Source: Legionella sp. (GTDB lineage Bacteria > Pseudomonadota > Gammaproteobacteria > Legionellales > Legionellaceae). From it: a stretch of DNA of 42,517 bases. The DNA lies in the NCBI GenBank assembly GCA_030694525.1, contig JAUXYG010000042.1, positions 1 through 42,517 of the forward strand, given 5' to 3'. The notes beneath the pieces are model-generated. The model did not search any database, had not been told where the DNA came from, and saw nothing but the letters and a program-made list of their open reading frames with translations. The translations under genes were made by a program, and so were the position numbers. Positions 9,025 through 18,377 of the stretch are shown here, piece after piece. How positions within the stretch are numbered: the stretch's first letter is position 1; every line of letters begins with the position of its first letter.

Positions 9025-9770
9025 CTTATTTTATTAGTTTAGTTGTAATTATTGTTCTTATGCTCATGTCGATGTTTCGAGTGCTTCGAGAATATGAACG
9101 GGGTGTGGTGTTTATGTTGGGGCGTTTTTGGCGTATCAAAGGACCGGGACTCATCCTCCTTATTCCAGGAATCCAGCAAATGGTGCGTGTTGATTTACGC
9201 ACCGTGGTGATGGATGTACCCAGTCAAGATGTCATTTCTCGCGATAACATATCGGTACGAGTCAATGCCGTTGTGTATTTTCGTGTAATAGATCCACAAA
9301 AGGCAATAATCCAGGTAGAAAATTTCTTAGAAGCCACGAGTCAATTGGCACAAACGACGCTGCGTTCAGTTCTTGGTCAACACGAATTAGATGAAATGTT
9401 AGCTGAGCGAGAGCGGCTAAATAGTGATGTACAAAAAATATTAGATGCTCAAACGGATAGTTGGGGAATTAAGGTATCTAATGTGGAAATTAAACATGTA
9501 GATCTGGATGAAAGCATGATTCGTTCTATTGCCAAACAGGCCGAAGCAGAGAGGGAACGACGAGCAAAAATTATTCATGCCGAAGGGGAACTGCAAGCCT
9601 CTGAAAAACTATTGCAAGCGGCAGAAGTATTAGCAAAAGCACCGCAAGCAATGCAATTGCGTTATTTGCAAACATTAGCGGGTCTTGCCACCGGAGGAAA
9701 TACTTCAACGATTATTTTTCCTATGCCAATGGATTTGGTCGAGTTATTAAATAAAGCCGTCAAAAAATAA
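9021..9770 (+). CDS. Stomatin/SPFH-family slipin
   Basis: The protein has 249 aa. It has an N-terminal membrane hairpin (residues 2-20), then an SPFH/band-7 domain with [25 protein letters not shown] and [20 protein letters not shown], then a helical tail with the [17 protein letters not shown] motif typical of slipins. It forms oligomers in detergent-resistant membrane domains. The gene overlaps the NfeD gene by four bases, the usual operon in which the protease cleaves the slipin's C-terminal hydrophobic region (here the end, [14 protein letters not shown]). Length and domain order are normal. Confidence 0.93.
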   Translation: MTYFISLVVIIVLMLMSMFRVLREYERGVVFMLGRFWRIKGPGLILLIPGIQQMVRVDLRTVVMDVPSQDVISRDNISVRVNAVVYFRVIDPQKAIIQVENFLEATSQLAQTTLRSVLGQHELDEMLAERERLNSDVQKILDAQTDSWGIKVSNVEIKHVDLDESMIRSIAKQAEAERERRAKIIHAEGELQASEKLLQAAEVLAKAPQAMQLRYLQTLAGLATGGNTSTIIFPMPMDLVELLNKAVKK

Positions 9771-9800
9771 TTATATTTTGCTGTAAGGACGTAAACTAGA

Positions 9801-9817
9801 GCCTGTTTTCAACAGGC
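9801..9817. terminator. Stem-loop between the slipin and mrp operons
   Basis: GCCTGTT (9801-9807) pairs with AACAGGC (9811-9817) around a TTC loop, followed by CCTACTTTT. It can act as a weak terminator for nfeD-slipin or as an attenuator before the mrp operon. Confidence 0.5.
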
Positions 9818-9842
9818 CCTACTTTTAAAATGGATTTTAATA

Positions 9843-12146
9843 GTGTTAATTTGGATCATTTTAGTACTGTTCATAATAGCATTCTTAATGCTATTAAATT
9901 TAAATTTTTTTCGCTCCAAATTTGTGTGGCTGCTCTCATTAATTCCACTTTTTTTATTTTTCTATTTCGCTCATTTTATTCCCCGAGTAATGGACGGAAC
10001 AACGATTTTCTATACGGTAAACTGGTTTCCATTAATAGGCGTATCCATTTCGCTCTGTATTGATGGACTTAGTTTATTATTTGCTTTGCTAATTACCGGT
10101 ATAGGGACACTAATAGTCATTTATAGCATGCCTTATCTTGAAAATAATAGCTATTTATCCCGATATTTTTGTTACTTATTTGTATTTATGGCCGCAATGC
10201 TGGGTGTGGTGCTGGCCGATAATTTGATTACACTCTTTGTCTGTTGGGAAATAACCAGCGTCAGTTCCTATTTGCTCATTGGATTTAATCATGAAAGAGC
10301 CGCTGCAAGAAAAGCTGCCTTAAATGCCTTATTAATTACGAGTTCAGGTGCATTATTTTTATTAGCAGGTTTTTTATTAATAGGTATTGTTACACATACT
10401 TACTCTATTTCAGAATTATTATCTCAAGGGCATGGGTTTGTTGAAAAAACGTGGTACCCCATTATTTTATTATTGGTATTAATTGGAGCATTTACTAAAT
10501 CCGCGCAATTTCCATTTCATTTTTGGTTACCTAACGCAATGGAGGCTCCTACACCCATTAGTGCCTACCTTCATTCCGCAACAATGGTACAAGCTGGAGT
10601 TTATCTTTTAGCGCGATTTCACCCTGTAATGGCAAGTAGTGCGTTGTGGTTTATTTCCCTGACAACTATCGGCGCTATCACAATGGTAACTGGTGTATTG
10701 CTTGCTTTTAAACAAACAGATATGAAATTAATATTGGCCTATACCACAGTAACAGCGATGGGATCACTAGTTTTCTTATTAGGTTCAGATCAAGATGCTG
10801 TTATAAAAGCCGCTGTTGCATTTCTCATCTCGCATGCGCTTTATAAAGCAACCTTATTTATGGTAGTAGGTGATATTCAACGTCAAGCAGGGACGCGACA
10901 AGTGACTCAAGTTAGTGGGTTATATAAAGCAATGCCCATTACATTTATGGCGGCGGTTGTTGCTGGTGCCTCTATGGCAGGATTACCGCCTTTACTGGGA
11001 TTTTATGTTAAAGAATTGGTCTATGAAGCAAATTTAGCCGCACCCATTGCTTCATATATACTGACAGCTATGGTCGTTTTTGCCAATATGATGGTTGCAT
11101 CGTTAGCATTTATCTTGATTATTAAGCCTTTTTTTGGGAAACAAAAACTAAAGAATGTTCTGGAAGCTAACAAAAAAATGTCACTTAATGCGTTAATGCT
11201 TGCTGTGTTTACACTCATTATCAGCATTGTGCCATTTATTATTAATAAAGCAATATTGTCGCCAGCGGCGAGCGCCATTCTTGGTCATCCGGTGCTAATG
11301 GAACTGACCATGTGGCATGGGTTTACACCATCATTTGCGCTCAGCCTTATTACGTTTTTAGGTGCCGTCATATTGTATTTAAAAAGAGCGCAGATTAAAC
11401 GGGTACTTAATCTATTTGATGTATTTTCTAAATATAGCCCTACATATGGTTGGCAACAGCTCGTCCGGGGTGTATTAATTATCGCAGACTGGCAAACGAA
11501 TGTTTTACAATCAGGTAAACAGCGTGTTTATCTGGCTATTGTGTTCGCTACTGTTGCATTGTGCCTGGTTGTAACCTGTATTACTCAACATGCAATTCAA
11601 ATTAAACTGTTGCTTCCTTCTATTTCTTGGTTGCCCATGTTTTTATTTACATGGATTTTTCTCTCCGCACTTTTTACAGTTTGGGTTGATACTTATATAA
11701 AAGGGCTAATTTTTTTAGGAATGTTTGGTTTGGGAGTTGCATTGTTGTTTTTAGTAAATGCGGCTCCTGATGTTGCAATGACACAAGTGTTAGTTGAGAC
11801 GCTTATAGTCATTATTGTGGTGCTTAATTTATATCGTCAGCCCGCATTGCCAAATATAGTTGCTGAAAAGAATAGCGTACGTCTGATAAATATGACTATT
11901 GCAATCACAATAGGAATGTCCATCACATTACTATTGCTCACTATTACTCATCAATACTTCAATCCAGAAATAGGAAATTATTTTTTAAAAAATAGCGTTA
12001 CTCTGGCGCATGGACGTAACGTAGTGAATGTTATTCTAGTTGATTTTCGTGCATTAGATACTTTAGGAGAAATTATCGTGGTTGCAACAGCAGCAATCGG
12101 TATTTATGCCCTGTTAATAACAGATAAAAAAGGTAAAAATTTGTGA
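9843..12146 (+). CDS. mrpA: Na+/H+ antiporter subunit A (MrpA/MnhA)
   Basis: The 767-aa hydrophobic protein is the large subunit of the Mrp antiporter, related to respiratory complex I subunit NuoL. Key features are LFVCWEITSVSSYLLIG (the conserved membrane Glu), GAFTKSAQFPFHFWLPNAME (the Lys proton-channel helix), ISAYLHSATMVQAGVYLLAR, and a C-terminal MrpB-like region with GLGVALLFLVNAAPDVAMTQ and VETLIVIIVVLNL. The start is the GTG at 9843, because no ATG lies upstream in frame before stop-rich sequence. It is slightly shorter than the classical ~800 aa form. It exchanges Na+ (or K+) for H+ with the other six subunits, and its end overlaps mrpB by GTGA. Confidence 0.95.
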   Translation: MLIWIILVLFIIAFLMLLNLNFFRSKFVWLLSLIPLFLFFYFAHFIPRVMDGTTIFYTVNWFPLIGVSISLCIDGLSLLFALLITGIGTLIVIYSMPYLENNSYLSRYFCYLFVFMAAMLGVVLADNLITLFVCWEITSVSSYLLIGFNHERAAARKAALNALLITSSGALFLLAGFLLIGIVTHTYSISELLSQGHGFVEKTWYPIILLLVLIGAFTKSAQFPFHFWLPNAMEAPTPISAYLHSATMVQAGVYLLARFHPVMASSALWFISLTTIGAITMVTGVLLAFKQTDMKLILAYTTVTAMGSLVFLLGSDQDAVIKAAVAFLISHALYKATLFMVVGDIQRQAGTRQVTQVSGLYKAMPITFMAAVVAGASMAGLPPLLGFYVKELVYEANLAAPIASYILTAMVVFANMMVASLAFILIIKPFFGKQKLKNVLEANKKMSLNALMLAVFTLIISIVPFIINKAILSPAASAILGHPVLMELTMWHGFTPSFALSLITFLGAVILYLKRAQIKRVLNLFDVFSKYSPTYGWQQLVRGVLIIADWQTNVLQSGKQRVYLAIVFATVALCLVVTCITQHAIQIKLLLPSISWLPMFLFTWIFLSALFTVWVDTYIKGLIFLGMFGLGVALLFLVNAAPDVAMTQVLVETLIVIIVVLNLYRQPALPNIVAEKNSVRLINMTIAITIGMSITLLLLTITHQYFNPEIGNYFLKNSVTLAHGRNVVNVILVDFRALDTLGEIIVVATAAIGIYALLITDKKGKNL

Positions 12147-12550
12147 AGTCACTTATTCTTCAGACTGCATCAAAATGGTTGCTCCCTATCACGTTACTGT
12201 TTTCTATCTGGGTATTATTTAGAGGACACAATTCGCCTGGCGGTGGTTTTATTGGTGGATTAATTGGCGCAAGTGGCTTTGCATTATATTTACTGGCACA
12301 CGGAGTCAAGGCTCTACGTGGTGTAATTAAAATAAAATTATCTTTGTTATTGGCATTGGGATTCATATTTGGGCTGGTTAGCGGATTAATTTCTTTACTG
12401 CAAAATAAGATTTTTCTAACAGGGATATGGATTAATATAAAATTTATTCATATGCAAATTGGTTCCCCCATTTTATTCGATATAGGTGTTTACCTGGTTG
12501 TTTTAAGTAGTGTATTGATTATGATGTTAGCTTTAGAGGAATCAACATGA
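12143..12550 (+). CDS. mrpB: Na+/H+ antiporter subunit B (MrpB/MnhB)
   Basis: A 135-aa protein with four membrane segments. LFSIWVLFRGHNSPGGGFIG is the typical MrpB motif, followed by GLIGASGFALYLLAHG and ending in the helix before ALEEST. GTG start overlapping the end of mrpA. It is a structural subunit of the Mrp complex near the interface with subunits A and C. Confidence 0.95.
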   Translation: MKSLILQTASKWLLPITLLFSIWVLFRGHNSPGGGFIGGLIGASGFALYLLAHGVKALRGVIKIKLSLLLALGFIFGLVSGLISLLQNKIFLTGIWINIKFIHMQIGSPILFDIGVYLVVLSSVLIMMLALEEST

Positions 12551-12924
12551 GCGACATGATTTGCTGGCTAATTGGAGGCTTAATCAGTATCAGTATTTAT
12601 CTAATCTTAAGCCCGCAAATGATGCGTTGGTTGTTTGGTATCGTCATTTTAAGCTCAACAATTAACTTAGTAATTTTTGTTGCAGGGCGCTTATACTCTC
12701 AAAATCCTGCATTTATTCCTAAGGAAGGGCAAACTTCTGATACCTTGTTAGCCAATCCCTTACCGCAGGCACTTATTCTCACAGCAATTGTCATTGGTTT
12801 TGGATTGCTTGCCTTTGCCTTGGTACTTGTACGCAAAGTTTGGCGTACATTTGACACCACAAATTTGGATTTGCTAGGCCATTCAGAAACCAGGAACTCC
12901 AAGACAGTGGAGGATGAGGCGTGA
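12547..12924 (+). CDS. mrpC: Na+/H+ antiporter subunit C (MrpC/MnhC)
   Basis: A 125-aa homologue of complex I NuoK with three membrane segments. The signature LPQALILTAIVIGFGLLAFA is intact (residues about 74-93). The start overlaps mrpB by four bases and the end overlaps mrpD by four. The hydrophilic tail after residue 98 is longer than in some relatives. Confidence 0.95.
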   Translation: MSDMICWLIGGLISISIYLILSPQMMRWLFGIVILSSTINLVIFVAGRLYSQNPAFIPKEGQTSDTLLANPLPQALILTAIVIGFGLLAFALVLVRKVWRTFDTTNLDLLGHSETRNSKTVEDEA

Positions 12925-14420
12925 ATTGGTTACCCCTTTTGCCATTATTGACCTGTTTTTTTGTTGTGATATTAAATTGCTTATTTTGGCACTATTCATT
13001 GTTACAAAAATCCGTTCATCTAATAGGCGCAATTTTATTATTATGTGTCACTGGTTTGCTTTTTTACGTTGTCTCATTTCAGGAGATATTAGTTGTTCAA
13101 TTGGGTGGATATAAAGCACCATTTGGTATCACTTTTGTAATTGATAGATTAAGCGCCATTATGTTACTCATTACCGGAATCATTGGGTTTTGTGTCTCGA
13201 TTTATGCCACTCATGATATTAAAACTGTGCATCAAAAATCAGGTTTCTACCTTGCTTATTGGATATTATTGATGGGAATATGCGGGGCTTTTTCAACCGG
13301 TGATTTATTTAATCTTTATGTCTGGTTTGAGGTCATGCTGATTGCTTCATTTGTATTATTGGTATTAGGTAATCATAAAATGCAATTAGACGGTGCAATG
13401 AAATACGTTAGTTTGAATCTTGTTGCAACCATTTTAATGTTGTTAGCAATTGCTATGCTTTATGCAATGGTAGGTACGCTTAATATGGCTGATTTGGGAA
13501 TGAAACTTAAAGCGTACCCTTTAACGGGTACAGTAACTACTGTTGTTCTTTTATTGGCAATAGCGTTTGCCATTAAATCTGCTTTATTTCCGTTGTTTTT
13601 TTGGCTCCCAGCGTCCTATCATACAACGAATGCCACGACCGCAGCTATTTTTGCAGGCATGCTCACTAAAGTGGGGGTTTATGCACTGATACGATTAACA
13701 ACACTAATCCTCCCGGATAGCCATTATATTTTATCACTATTATTATTTGTCGCCGGACTTACCATGTTAACGGGTGTATTAGGTGCCGCTTCAGAATTCC
13801 ATTTCCGACGACTTTTGTCATTTCATATCATTAGCCAAATTGGGTATATGGTAATGGGACTGGCAATTTACACTTCATTTGCACTAGCAGGCACTATATT
13901 TTATATTGTTCACCATATTATTGTTAAAACCAATTTATTTTTGATTAGTGGCATTTGCTCCAAAATAGGAAAAACATCAGATCTTCGTAAGCTAGGGGGC
14001 TTTTATAAACAATATCCCTATTTGGCAATACTCTTTTTTATTCCTGCTTTTTCCTTAGCCGGAGTGCCGCCTTTTTCTGGATTCTGGGGAAAGTTAATCT
14101 TATTAAAAGCAGCTTTAAATTCCTCTCATTATATTATTACAGCAATTGCACTATTGGTTAGCTTATTAACCCTATACTCAATGACTAAGATATGGACGCA
14201 AGTATTTTGGAAAGAACAATCATCGCGCGCGCCGTCACTGGAGTCATTTGGCACTATAAAATTATTTTTTACTTTATTCCCTGTTATCATCCTTGCAGTG
14301 ATGACACTTACCATTGGTCTCTTTCCTCAGCCAGTATTTAAAATAATGCTGCAAGCGGCTGAACAGATACTCCATCCAGAATGGTATATTCATGCTGTGC
14401 TAGGAGTCGAAAAAGGATGA
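12921..14420 (+). CDS. mrpD: Na+/H+ antiporter subunit D (MrpD/MnhD)
   Basis: The 499-aa protein is the NuoN/NuoM-like antiporter subunit. It shows SAIMLLITGIIGF, LYVWFEVMLIASFVLLVLG (conserved Glu), FAIKSALFPLFFWLPASYHT (conserved Lys) and FSLAGVPPFSGFWGKLILLK. The GTG start overlaps the TGA of mrpC, and the stop overlaps the ATG of mrpE. It has about 14 membrane segments and forms the second ion or proton path of the complex. Length is normal. Confidence 0.95.
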   Translation: MNWLPLLPLLTCFFVVILNCLFWHYSLLQKSVHLIGAILLLCVTGLLFYVVSFQEILVVQLGGYKAPFGITFVIDRLSAIMLLITGIIGFCVSIYATHDIKTVHQKSGFYLAYWILLMGICGAFSTGDLFNLYVWFEVMLIASFVLLVLGNHKMQLDGAMKYVSLNLVATILMLLAIAMLYAMVGTLNMADLGMKLKAYPLTGTVTTVVLLLAIAFAIKSALFPLFFWLPASYHTTNATTAAIFAGMLTKVGVYALIRLTTLILPDSHYILSLLLFVAGLTMLTGVLGAASEFHFRRLLSFHIISQIGYMVMGLAIYTSFALAGTIFYIVHHIIVKTNLFLISGICSKIGKTSDLRKLGGFYKQYPYLAILFFIPAFSLAGVPPFSGFWGKLILLKAALNSSHYIITAIALLVSLLTLYSMTKIWTQVFWKEQSSRAPSLESFGTIKLFFTLFPVIILAVMTLTIGLFPQPVFKIMLQAAEQILHPEWYIHAVLGVEKG

Positions 14421-14755
14421 ATACTCTATTTATAAAATTGATCTTAATTATAAAATTTATGCTATTTTTTATTTGGAAAATTTTAACCGCAAATCTGCGT
14501 GTAGCATATGACGTCATCACGCCGCGTTATCGAGCAAAACCAGGTGTTATTGCAATTCCGCTGGATTGTAAGACGGACATCGAAATTACTTTATTGGCTA
14601 TCATTATATCCCTTACACCTGGCACCCTGGCATTAGATGTATCTTCCGACAAGAAAAAACTATATATTCATGCGATGTTTATTACAGATAAAGATAGACT
14701 AATTGCTGATATAAAAAATCATTTTGAGAAACCTATACTGAGAATATTAACATGA
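14417..14755 (+). CDS. mrpE: Na+/H+ antiporter subunit E (MrpE/MnhE)
   Basis: A 112-aa protein. The ATG at 14417, overlapping the mrpD stop, is chosen over an upstream in-frame ATG at 14381 that would overlap mrpD by 40 bases. It is at the short end for MrpE: an N-terminal membrane helix, then the core RYRAKPGVIAIPLDCKTDIE and SLTPGTLALDVSSDKKKLYI, which is the usual MrpE signature. It is needed for assembly of the complex. Confidence 0.92.
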   Translation: MNTLFIKLILIIKFMLFFIWKILTANLRVAYDVITPRYRAKPGVIAIPLDCKTDIEITLLAIIISLTPGTLALDVSSDKKKLYIHAMFITDKDRLIADIKNHFEKPILRILT

Positions 14756-15054
14756 ACATTCAGCATATAGCATGGTATCTTTCTTTATCACTCGTCATGT
14801 TGTCTGTAGTCTTTTGCTTTATTCGTATCATTATTGGCCCGATTTTACCTGATCGAGTGGTTGCATTAGATTTAACAGCAAATTTGCTGATTTCATTTAT
14901 CGCCATTTACAGCGTTATTACAAATCAACCTGTTTACATTGACGTTGTTATTGCACTGGCGCTTATAGTTTTTCTGACAACGGTTGCATTTGCAAATTTA
15001 ATTGTATGGCAATCATACAGAGAAAAAAAGAAAATAAATAAGGAGATTTTGTAA
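14752..15054 (+). CDS. mrpF: Na+/H+ antiporter subunit F (MrpF/MnhF)
   Basis: A 100-aa protein with three membrane segments. IIIGPILPDRVVALDLTANL is the MrpF motif with its conserved Asp, followed by VYIDVVIALALIVFLTTVAF. The start overlaps mrpE by four bases; the stop abuts mrpG. Confidence 0.94.
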   Translation: MNIQHIAWYLSLSLVMLSVVFCFIRIIIGPILPDRVVALDLTANLLISFIAIYSVITNQPVYIDVVIALALIVFLTTVAFANLIVWQSYREKKKINKEIL

Positions 15055-15389
15055 TGAATATATTGAATACTGTTTGCATGCTAATTGGCTCATTATTCAT
15101 ATTAATTGCTGCGATTGGAGTTTTACGCATGCCGGATCTTTTAATGCGGATGCATGCGGCAACGAAAGCAGGCACTTTAGGCACAGGGCTAATATTGATT
15201 GGGGTAATTTTTCATTTTCAAAAATGGAATGTCGCAATTGAAGCGTTTATTACCATTCTATTTATTTTTATTACCGCACCAATTGCATCACACTTATTAG
15301 CAAGAGCCGCTTATTTTCGTGGAGTTAAACTGGCAAAAATCACAATCACTGATGAGTTAAAAGGTTATTACGATCGAAAAATATCATAA
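15054..15389 (+). CDS. mrpG: Na+/H+ antiporter subunit G (MrpG/MnhG)
   Basis: The 111-aa last subunit, with three membrane segments and the conserved GVLRMPDLLMRMHAATKAGT near residues 23-42, then ITAPIASHLLARAAYFRG. It overlaps mrpF by one base (TAATG). No strong hairpin follows it; transcription may continue toward the usp gene 121 bp further on. Confidence 0.94.
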   Translation: MNILNTVCMLIGSLFILIAAIGVLRMPDLLMRMHAATKAGTLGTGLILIGVIFHFQKWNVAIEAFITILFIFITAPIASHLLARAAYFRGVKLAKITITDELKGYYDRKIS

Positions 15390-15510
15390 CTCTCAATGCG
15401 GATATTGCACAATTTACTGATTGCGAAAATTAGTATCGCTGGTCATTAATGGTGGGCAGTACATGTAAAAAACGAACAAGTTGATTACTAAATTTAAGGA
15501 TAAATAACTT

Positions 15511-16449
15511 ATGCATCAATTTCAAAATATCTTATTTGTAAGCTATGGAATGCGCGATGAGATGGATGGATTAAAACAAGCTCTTAGTCTTGCAAGAAAT
15601 AATCACGCTGCACTTAAAATTTTAATCGTATGTCCAGAGCTTCCAAGTAGTCATGAAGAGTATAGAAAGTCGTATGAAGAATTTCTGAAAGAGCGGATGG
15701 AGCAATCTATTCAGGCTACTAAAACTGTATTAAAGATGAAAGAAAAAGAGCCGCAAATCTCTATTCAAATTGATTGCGGTACCGTTCCTGCAGTACGTAT
15801 TATTCGCCATGTATTACGCAGCGCCCATGACTTGGTAATTAAAGAAGCAGAGCCCAAGAAAGGAGGCAAAGGGTTTGAGGCATTGGATTTGGCCTTATTG
15901 CGCCAATGCCCCTGTCCTGTATGGCTATGCCGCCCCATTAAGCACTCACGTGACAACATCAAAGTCGCCGTAGCTATTGATCCTGAAAGTGAAGAACAAG
16001 TAGGCCGTGACCTTGCGTTAAGGCTCTTGCAGCTTTCCAGGGCACTTGCAGACAGTTGCAGTGGTGAATTGACCATCATTTCCTGCTGGGCTTATCCGTA
16101 TGAAGATTATCTAAGTGATAGAGTCTTTATCAAAATATCCAAAAAAGAGTTAAACGAAATAGTCTTACAGGCCCAAACAGAACACTTATTAGCATTAGAA
16201 GCGCTGATTAAAGAAGGCAATATCAGTGACCGCTATCAAATTCAGCATGTTAAGGGTCGCCCAGAGCAAAGGATACAAGAGATTATTGAAGAGAAAAAAA
16301 TCGATGTATTGGTTATGGGTACTGTGGCGCGTACTGGGATACCTGGCTTTATTATAGGCAATACGGCCGAGAGTGTCGTACAGCAATTAAGTTGTTCCTT
16401 ACTGGCGTTAAAGCCTAATGGTTTTATATCACCTGTTACAGCTTATTAG
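15511..16449 (+). CDS. Tandem universal stress protein (UspA/UspE-like), paralogue 1
   Basis: The 312-aa protein has two UspA domains (residues about 1-148 and 150-305). The second domain keeps the nucleotide-binding motif GTVARTGIPGFIIGNTAE, followed by the C-terminal SCSLLALKP strand. The first domain is less conserved. AAGGA precedes the ATG at 15511. It has the same length as, and is closely similar to, the protein at 21148-22086; the last 50 residues are nearly the same. Usp proteins bind ATP and adjust metabolism in stasis, hypoxia or membrane stress. Downstream on the same strand lies a fragment of a phosphotransacetylase gene, suggesting a former stress and acetate operon. Confidence 0.92.
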   Translation: MHQFQNILFVSYGMRDEMDGLKQALSLARNNHAALKILIVCPELPSSHEEYRKSYEEFLKERMEQSIQATKTVLKMKEKEPQISIQIDCGTVPAVRIIRHVLRSAHDLVIKEAEPKKGGKGFEALDLALLRQCPCPVWLCRPIKHSRDNIKVAVAIDPESEEQVGRDLALRLLQLSRALADSCSGELTIISCWAYPYEDYLSDRVFIKISKKELNEIVLQAQTEHLLALEALIKEGNISDRYQIQHVKGRPEQRIQEIIEEKKIDVLVMGTVARTGIPGFIIGNTAESVVQQLSCSLLALKPNGFISPVTAY

Positions 16450-16501
16450 ACTAAATGATCCCAGCTGAAGTATAGAATCCATTAATGAGGACAGGCAGCA
16501 G

Positions 16502-16640
16502 ATGACCAAGATTGTATCGTCTGTTGCAATAGAGGCTGATATTTTGCTTGTGCCTGAAATTACTCGGGTAATGTTTTAGCGAAGCAGCTTAATTTTCTAG
16601 GTCGCGCGGATGCTGGGGTATTGTTGAAGTGTACGTTTAC
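16502..16640 (+). pseudogene. Decayed phosphate acetyl/butyryltransferase fragment
   Basis: Two short frames together match the core of phosphotransacetylase-type enzymes. IVSSVAIEADILLVPEIT stops at a TAG, and GNVLAKQLNFLGRADAGVLL continues in the +1 frame. In the family this reads as EADILLVPD...GNMLAKQL...ADAAG in one unbroken strand-helix. The rest of the gene is absent. It lies 50 bp after the usp gene. It is a relic of an acetate (or butyrate) conversion gene that normally pairs with acetate kinase. Confidence 0.75.
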
Positions 16641-16667
16641 CTACTTATTTTAAGAGAGATTCAAGTT

Positions 16668-18377
16668 TTATTCATCAGTCTTTATTGAAGTGTTTTCTGA
16701 TAATTCCAGAATTAGTTCAACTGCATGTGTTGCTGCATCATGAAACGGCCGAAAAATGACATCAACACCTGCGGTTTTTAATAACTCTATTTCAGAAGTA
16801 TAATGCGCGGTTACTGCGATTCGGCTGGGAGTTTTAGCTTGTCTTAACGCTTCAGTCAAAATAATTCTTGGATCGTGATGAGTTACTCCAAGCTGGTGAT
16901 GTGGAATGGTACAAATAATCCATTTTACGTGATTTAAAGGCAAGGAAGTAACAAACTCAATATCGCAAGCATCGCCATAGATTGCATCATGCTCCTTAAC
17001 TTCCCACTCCCTGACTTCATCAGGATTAAAATCAACTGCCAGTACATTCAATTTGTTTTCAATTAATAATTTTGCAATTGCTTTACCAAAACGTCCTAAC
17101 CCGAAAATGACGACATCATAATTGTTTTGGTTCTTTGATGGATCTGTTTCTATCTTTTCTCGATAGGGGATTTTGCGCTCAAAAAGGGATAAAACGGGTT
17201 TTAACCAATGATAAAGAGTTTGTGAATAAGTAATCATATATACTGAAAGAGCAATGGTAATCAAACCAACAAGTGTGACTAATCCTAAAGAAGCCGTTGA
17301 AACATGGCCTAAGGTGACCCCCATTGCCATAAATACCAATGAGAATTCACTGATTTGAGCGACAGTCAGTCCCGCTAAAAATCCTGTACGCTTGCGATAC
17401 CCCATTGCTCCCATGATGGCTAATACAATGATGGGATTTCCAATGAGGACAAATAAAGAGAGCACGATTGCTGGAGTTATTTGAGCTCCAAGTTGGTTTA
17501 AACTCAATTGAGAGCCTAAGGCAATAAAGAAAAAAAGTAATAAGAAATCACGCAACGAAGAAAGTCTTGCAGCAATGGTGTCTCTGATGGGTGTTGAGGC
17601 CAAGGAGATACCTGCAATCAGTCCGCCTAACTCTTTGCTAAAGCCAAAATAACTGCCTAAAGTTGCCATTAATGCTGCGAAGGCTATGGCAAAAATAATC
17701 AATAACTCTGGCGAATGAGCCATACGATTGACTAAAGGATTAGCCAGATAACGGATGAATAGACCAACAAGAGTTAAAAGCGTTGTACCGTATATAAAGA
17801 TCATAGCAATATGCGTTGTAAAGCCAACCCCGTTTTCCTGACTACCAATACCAAAGGCAGATAAGGTTATCATGGCCAAAACAACTACCAGATCTTGCAC
17901 AATGAGAAACCCAATCGCAATACGGCCATGAAGTGAATCTACTTCATGTTTATCTGAAAGCAATTTCACAATAATGATGGTACTCGAAAATGTCAGCGCA
18001 ACAGACACATAAAGTGCAGTGACTGAATCCATACCTAGGCCTTTGGCAATAAAAAAACCAATCAAGGAAGTAAAAAGGACTTGTCCAAGGCCTGTAGCCA
18101 AAGAGACTAATCCTAATGTTTTAATTAAATGGAGATCCAGTTTCAGACCAACAAGAAAAAGCAATACAGCAATCCCTAATTCAGCCAATAATTCAATGTG
18201 TTCATGGGACTGTACAATCCCCAAAAAACCAGGACTTACGAGGATGCCTACTACGATAAATCCTACAATCATTGGCTGTCGAAGCAGCAGACAGATAAAA
18301 CCTACAATGGTTGCCATCATAAGAAGAGAGGTTAACTCATAAAAAGGAGACGTATGTATTAATGACCAATCCATCAT
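16668..18377 (-). CDS. Kef/CPA2-type monovalent cation:H+ antiporter with TrkA-N domain
   Basis: The 569-aa protein has about 12 membrane segments (residues 12-400) of the CPA2 type, with ALTFSSTIIIVKLL and GRIAIGFLIVQDLVVVLAM (the ion-site QD pair). A Rossmann TrkA-N domain follows (about 415-560), starting VVIFGLGRFGKAIAKLL and DFNPDEV, which would bind NAD(H) or another nucleotide. The layout resembles E. coli YbaL/KefC. It likely moves K+ (or Na+) out in exchange for H+. The start overlaps the ATPase stop by four bases, so it is the last gene of the operon usp - ATPase - antiporter. I see no ancillary KefF/KefG gene. Confidence 0.92.
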   Translation of the reverse strand: MMDWSLIHTSPFYELTSLLMMATIVGFICLLLRQPMIVGFIVVGILVSPGFLGIVQSHEHIELLAELGIAVLLFLVGLKLDLHLIKTLGLVSLATGLGQVLFTSLIGFFIAKGLGMDSVTALYVSVALTFSSTIIIVKLLSDKHEVDSLHGRIAIGFLIVQDLVVVLAMITLSAFGIGSQENGVGFTTHIAMIFIYGTTLLTLVGLFIRYLANPLVNRMAHSPELLIIFAIAFAALMATLGSYFGFSKELGGLIAGISLASTPIRDTIAARLSSLRDFLLLFFFIALGSQLSLNQLGAQITPAIVLSLFVLIGNPIIVLAIMGAMGYRKRTGFLAGLTVAQISEFSLVFMAMGVTLGHVSTASLGLVTLVGLITIALSVYMITYSQTLYHWLKPVLSLFERKIPYREKIETDPSKNQNNYDVVIFGLGRFGKAIAKLLIENKLNVLAVDFNPDEVREWEVKEHDAIYGDACDIEFVTSLPLNHVKWIICTIPHHQLGVTHHDPRIILTEALRQAKTPSRIAVTAHYTSEIELLKTAGVDVIFRPFHDAATHAVELILELSENTSIKTDE

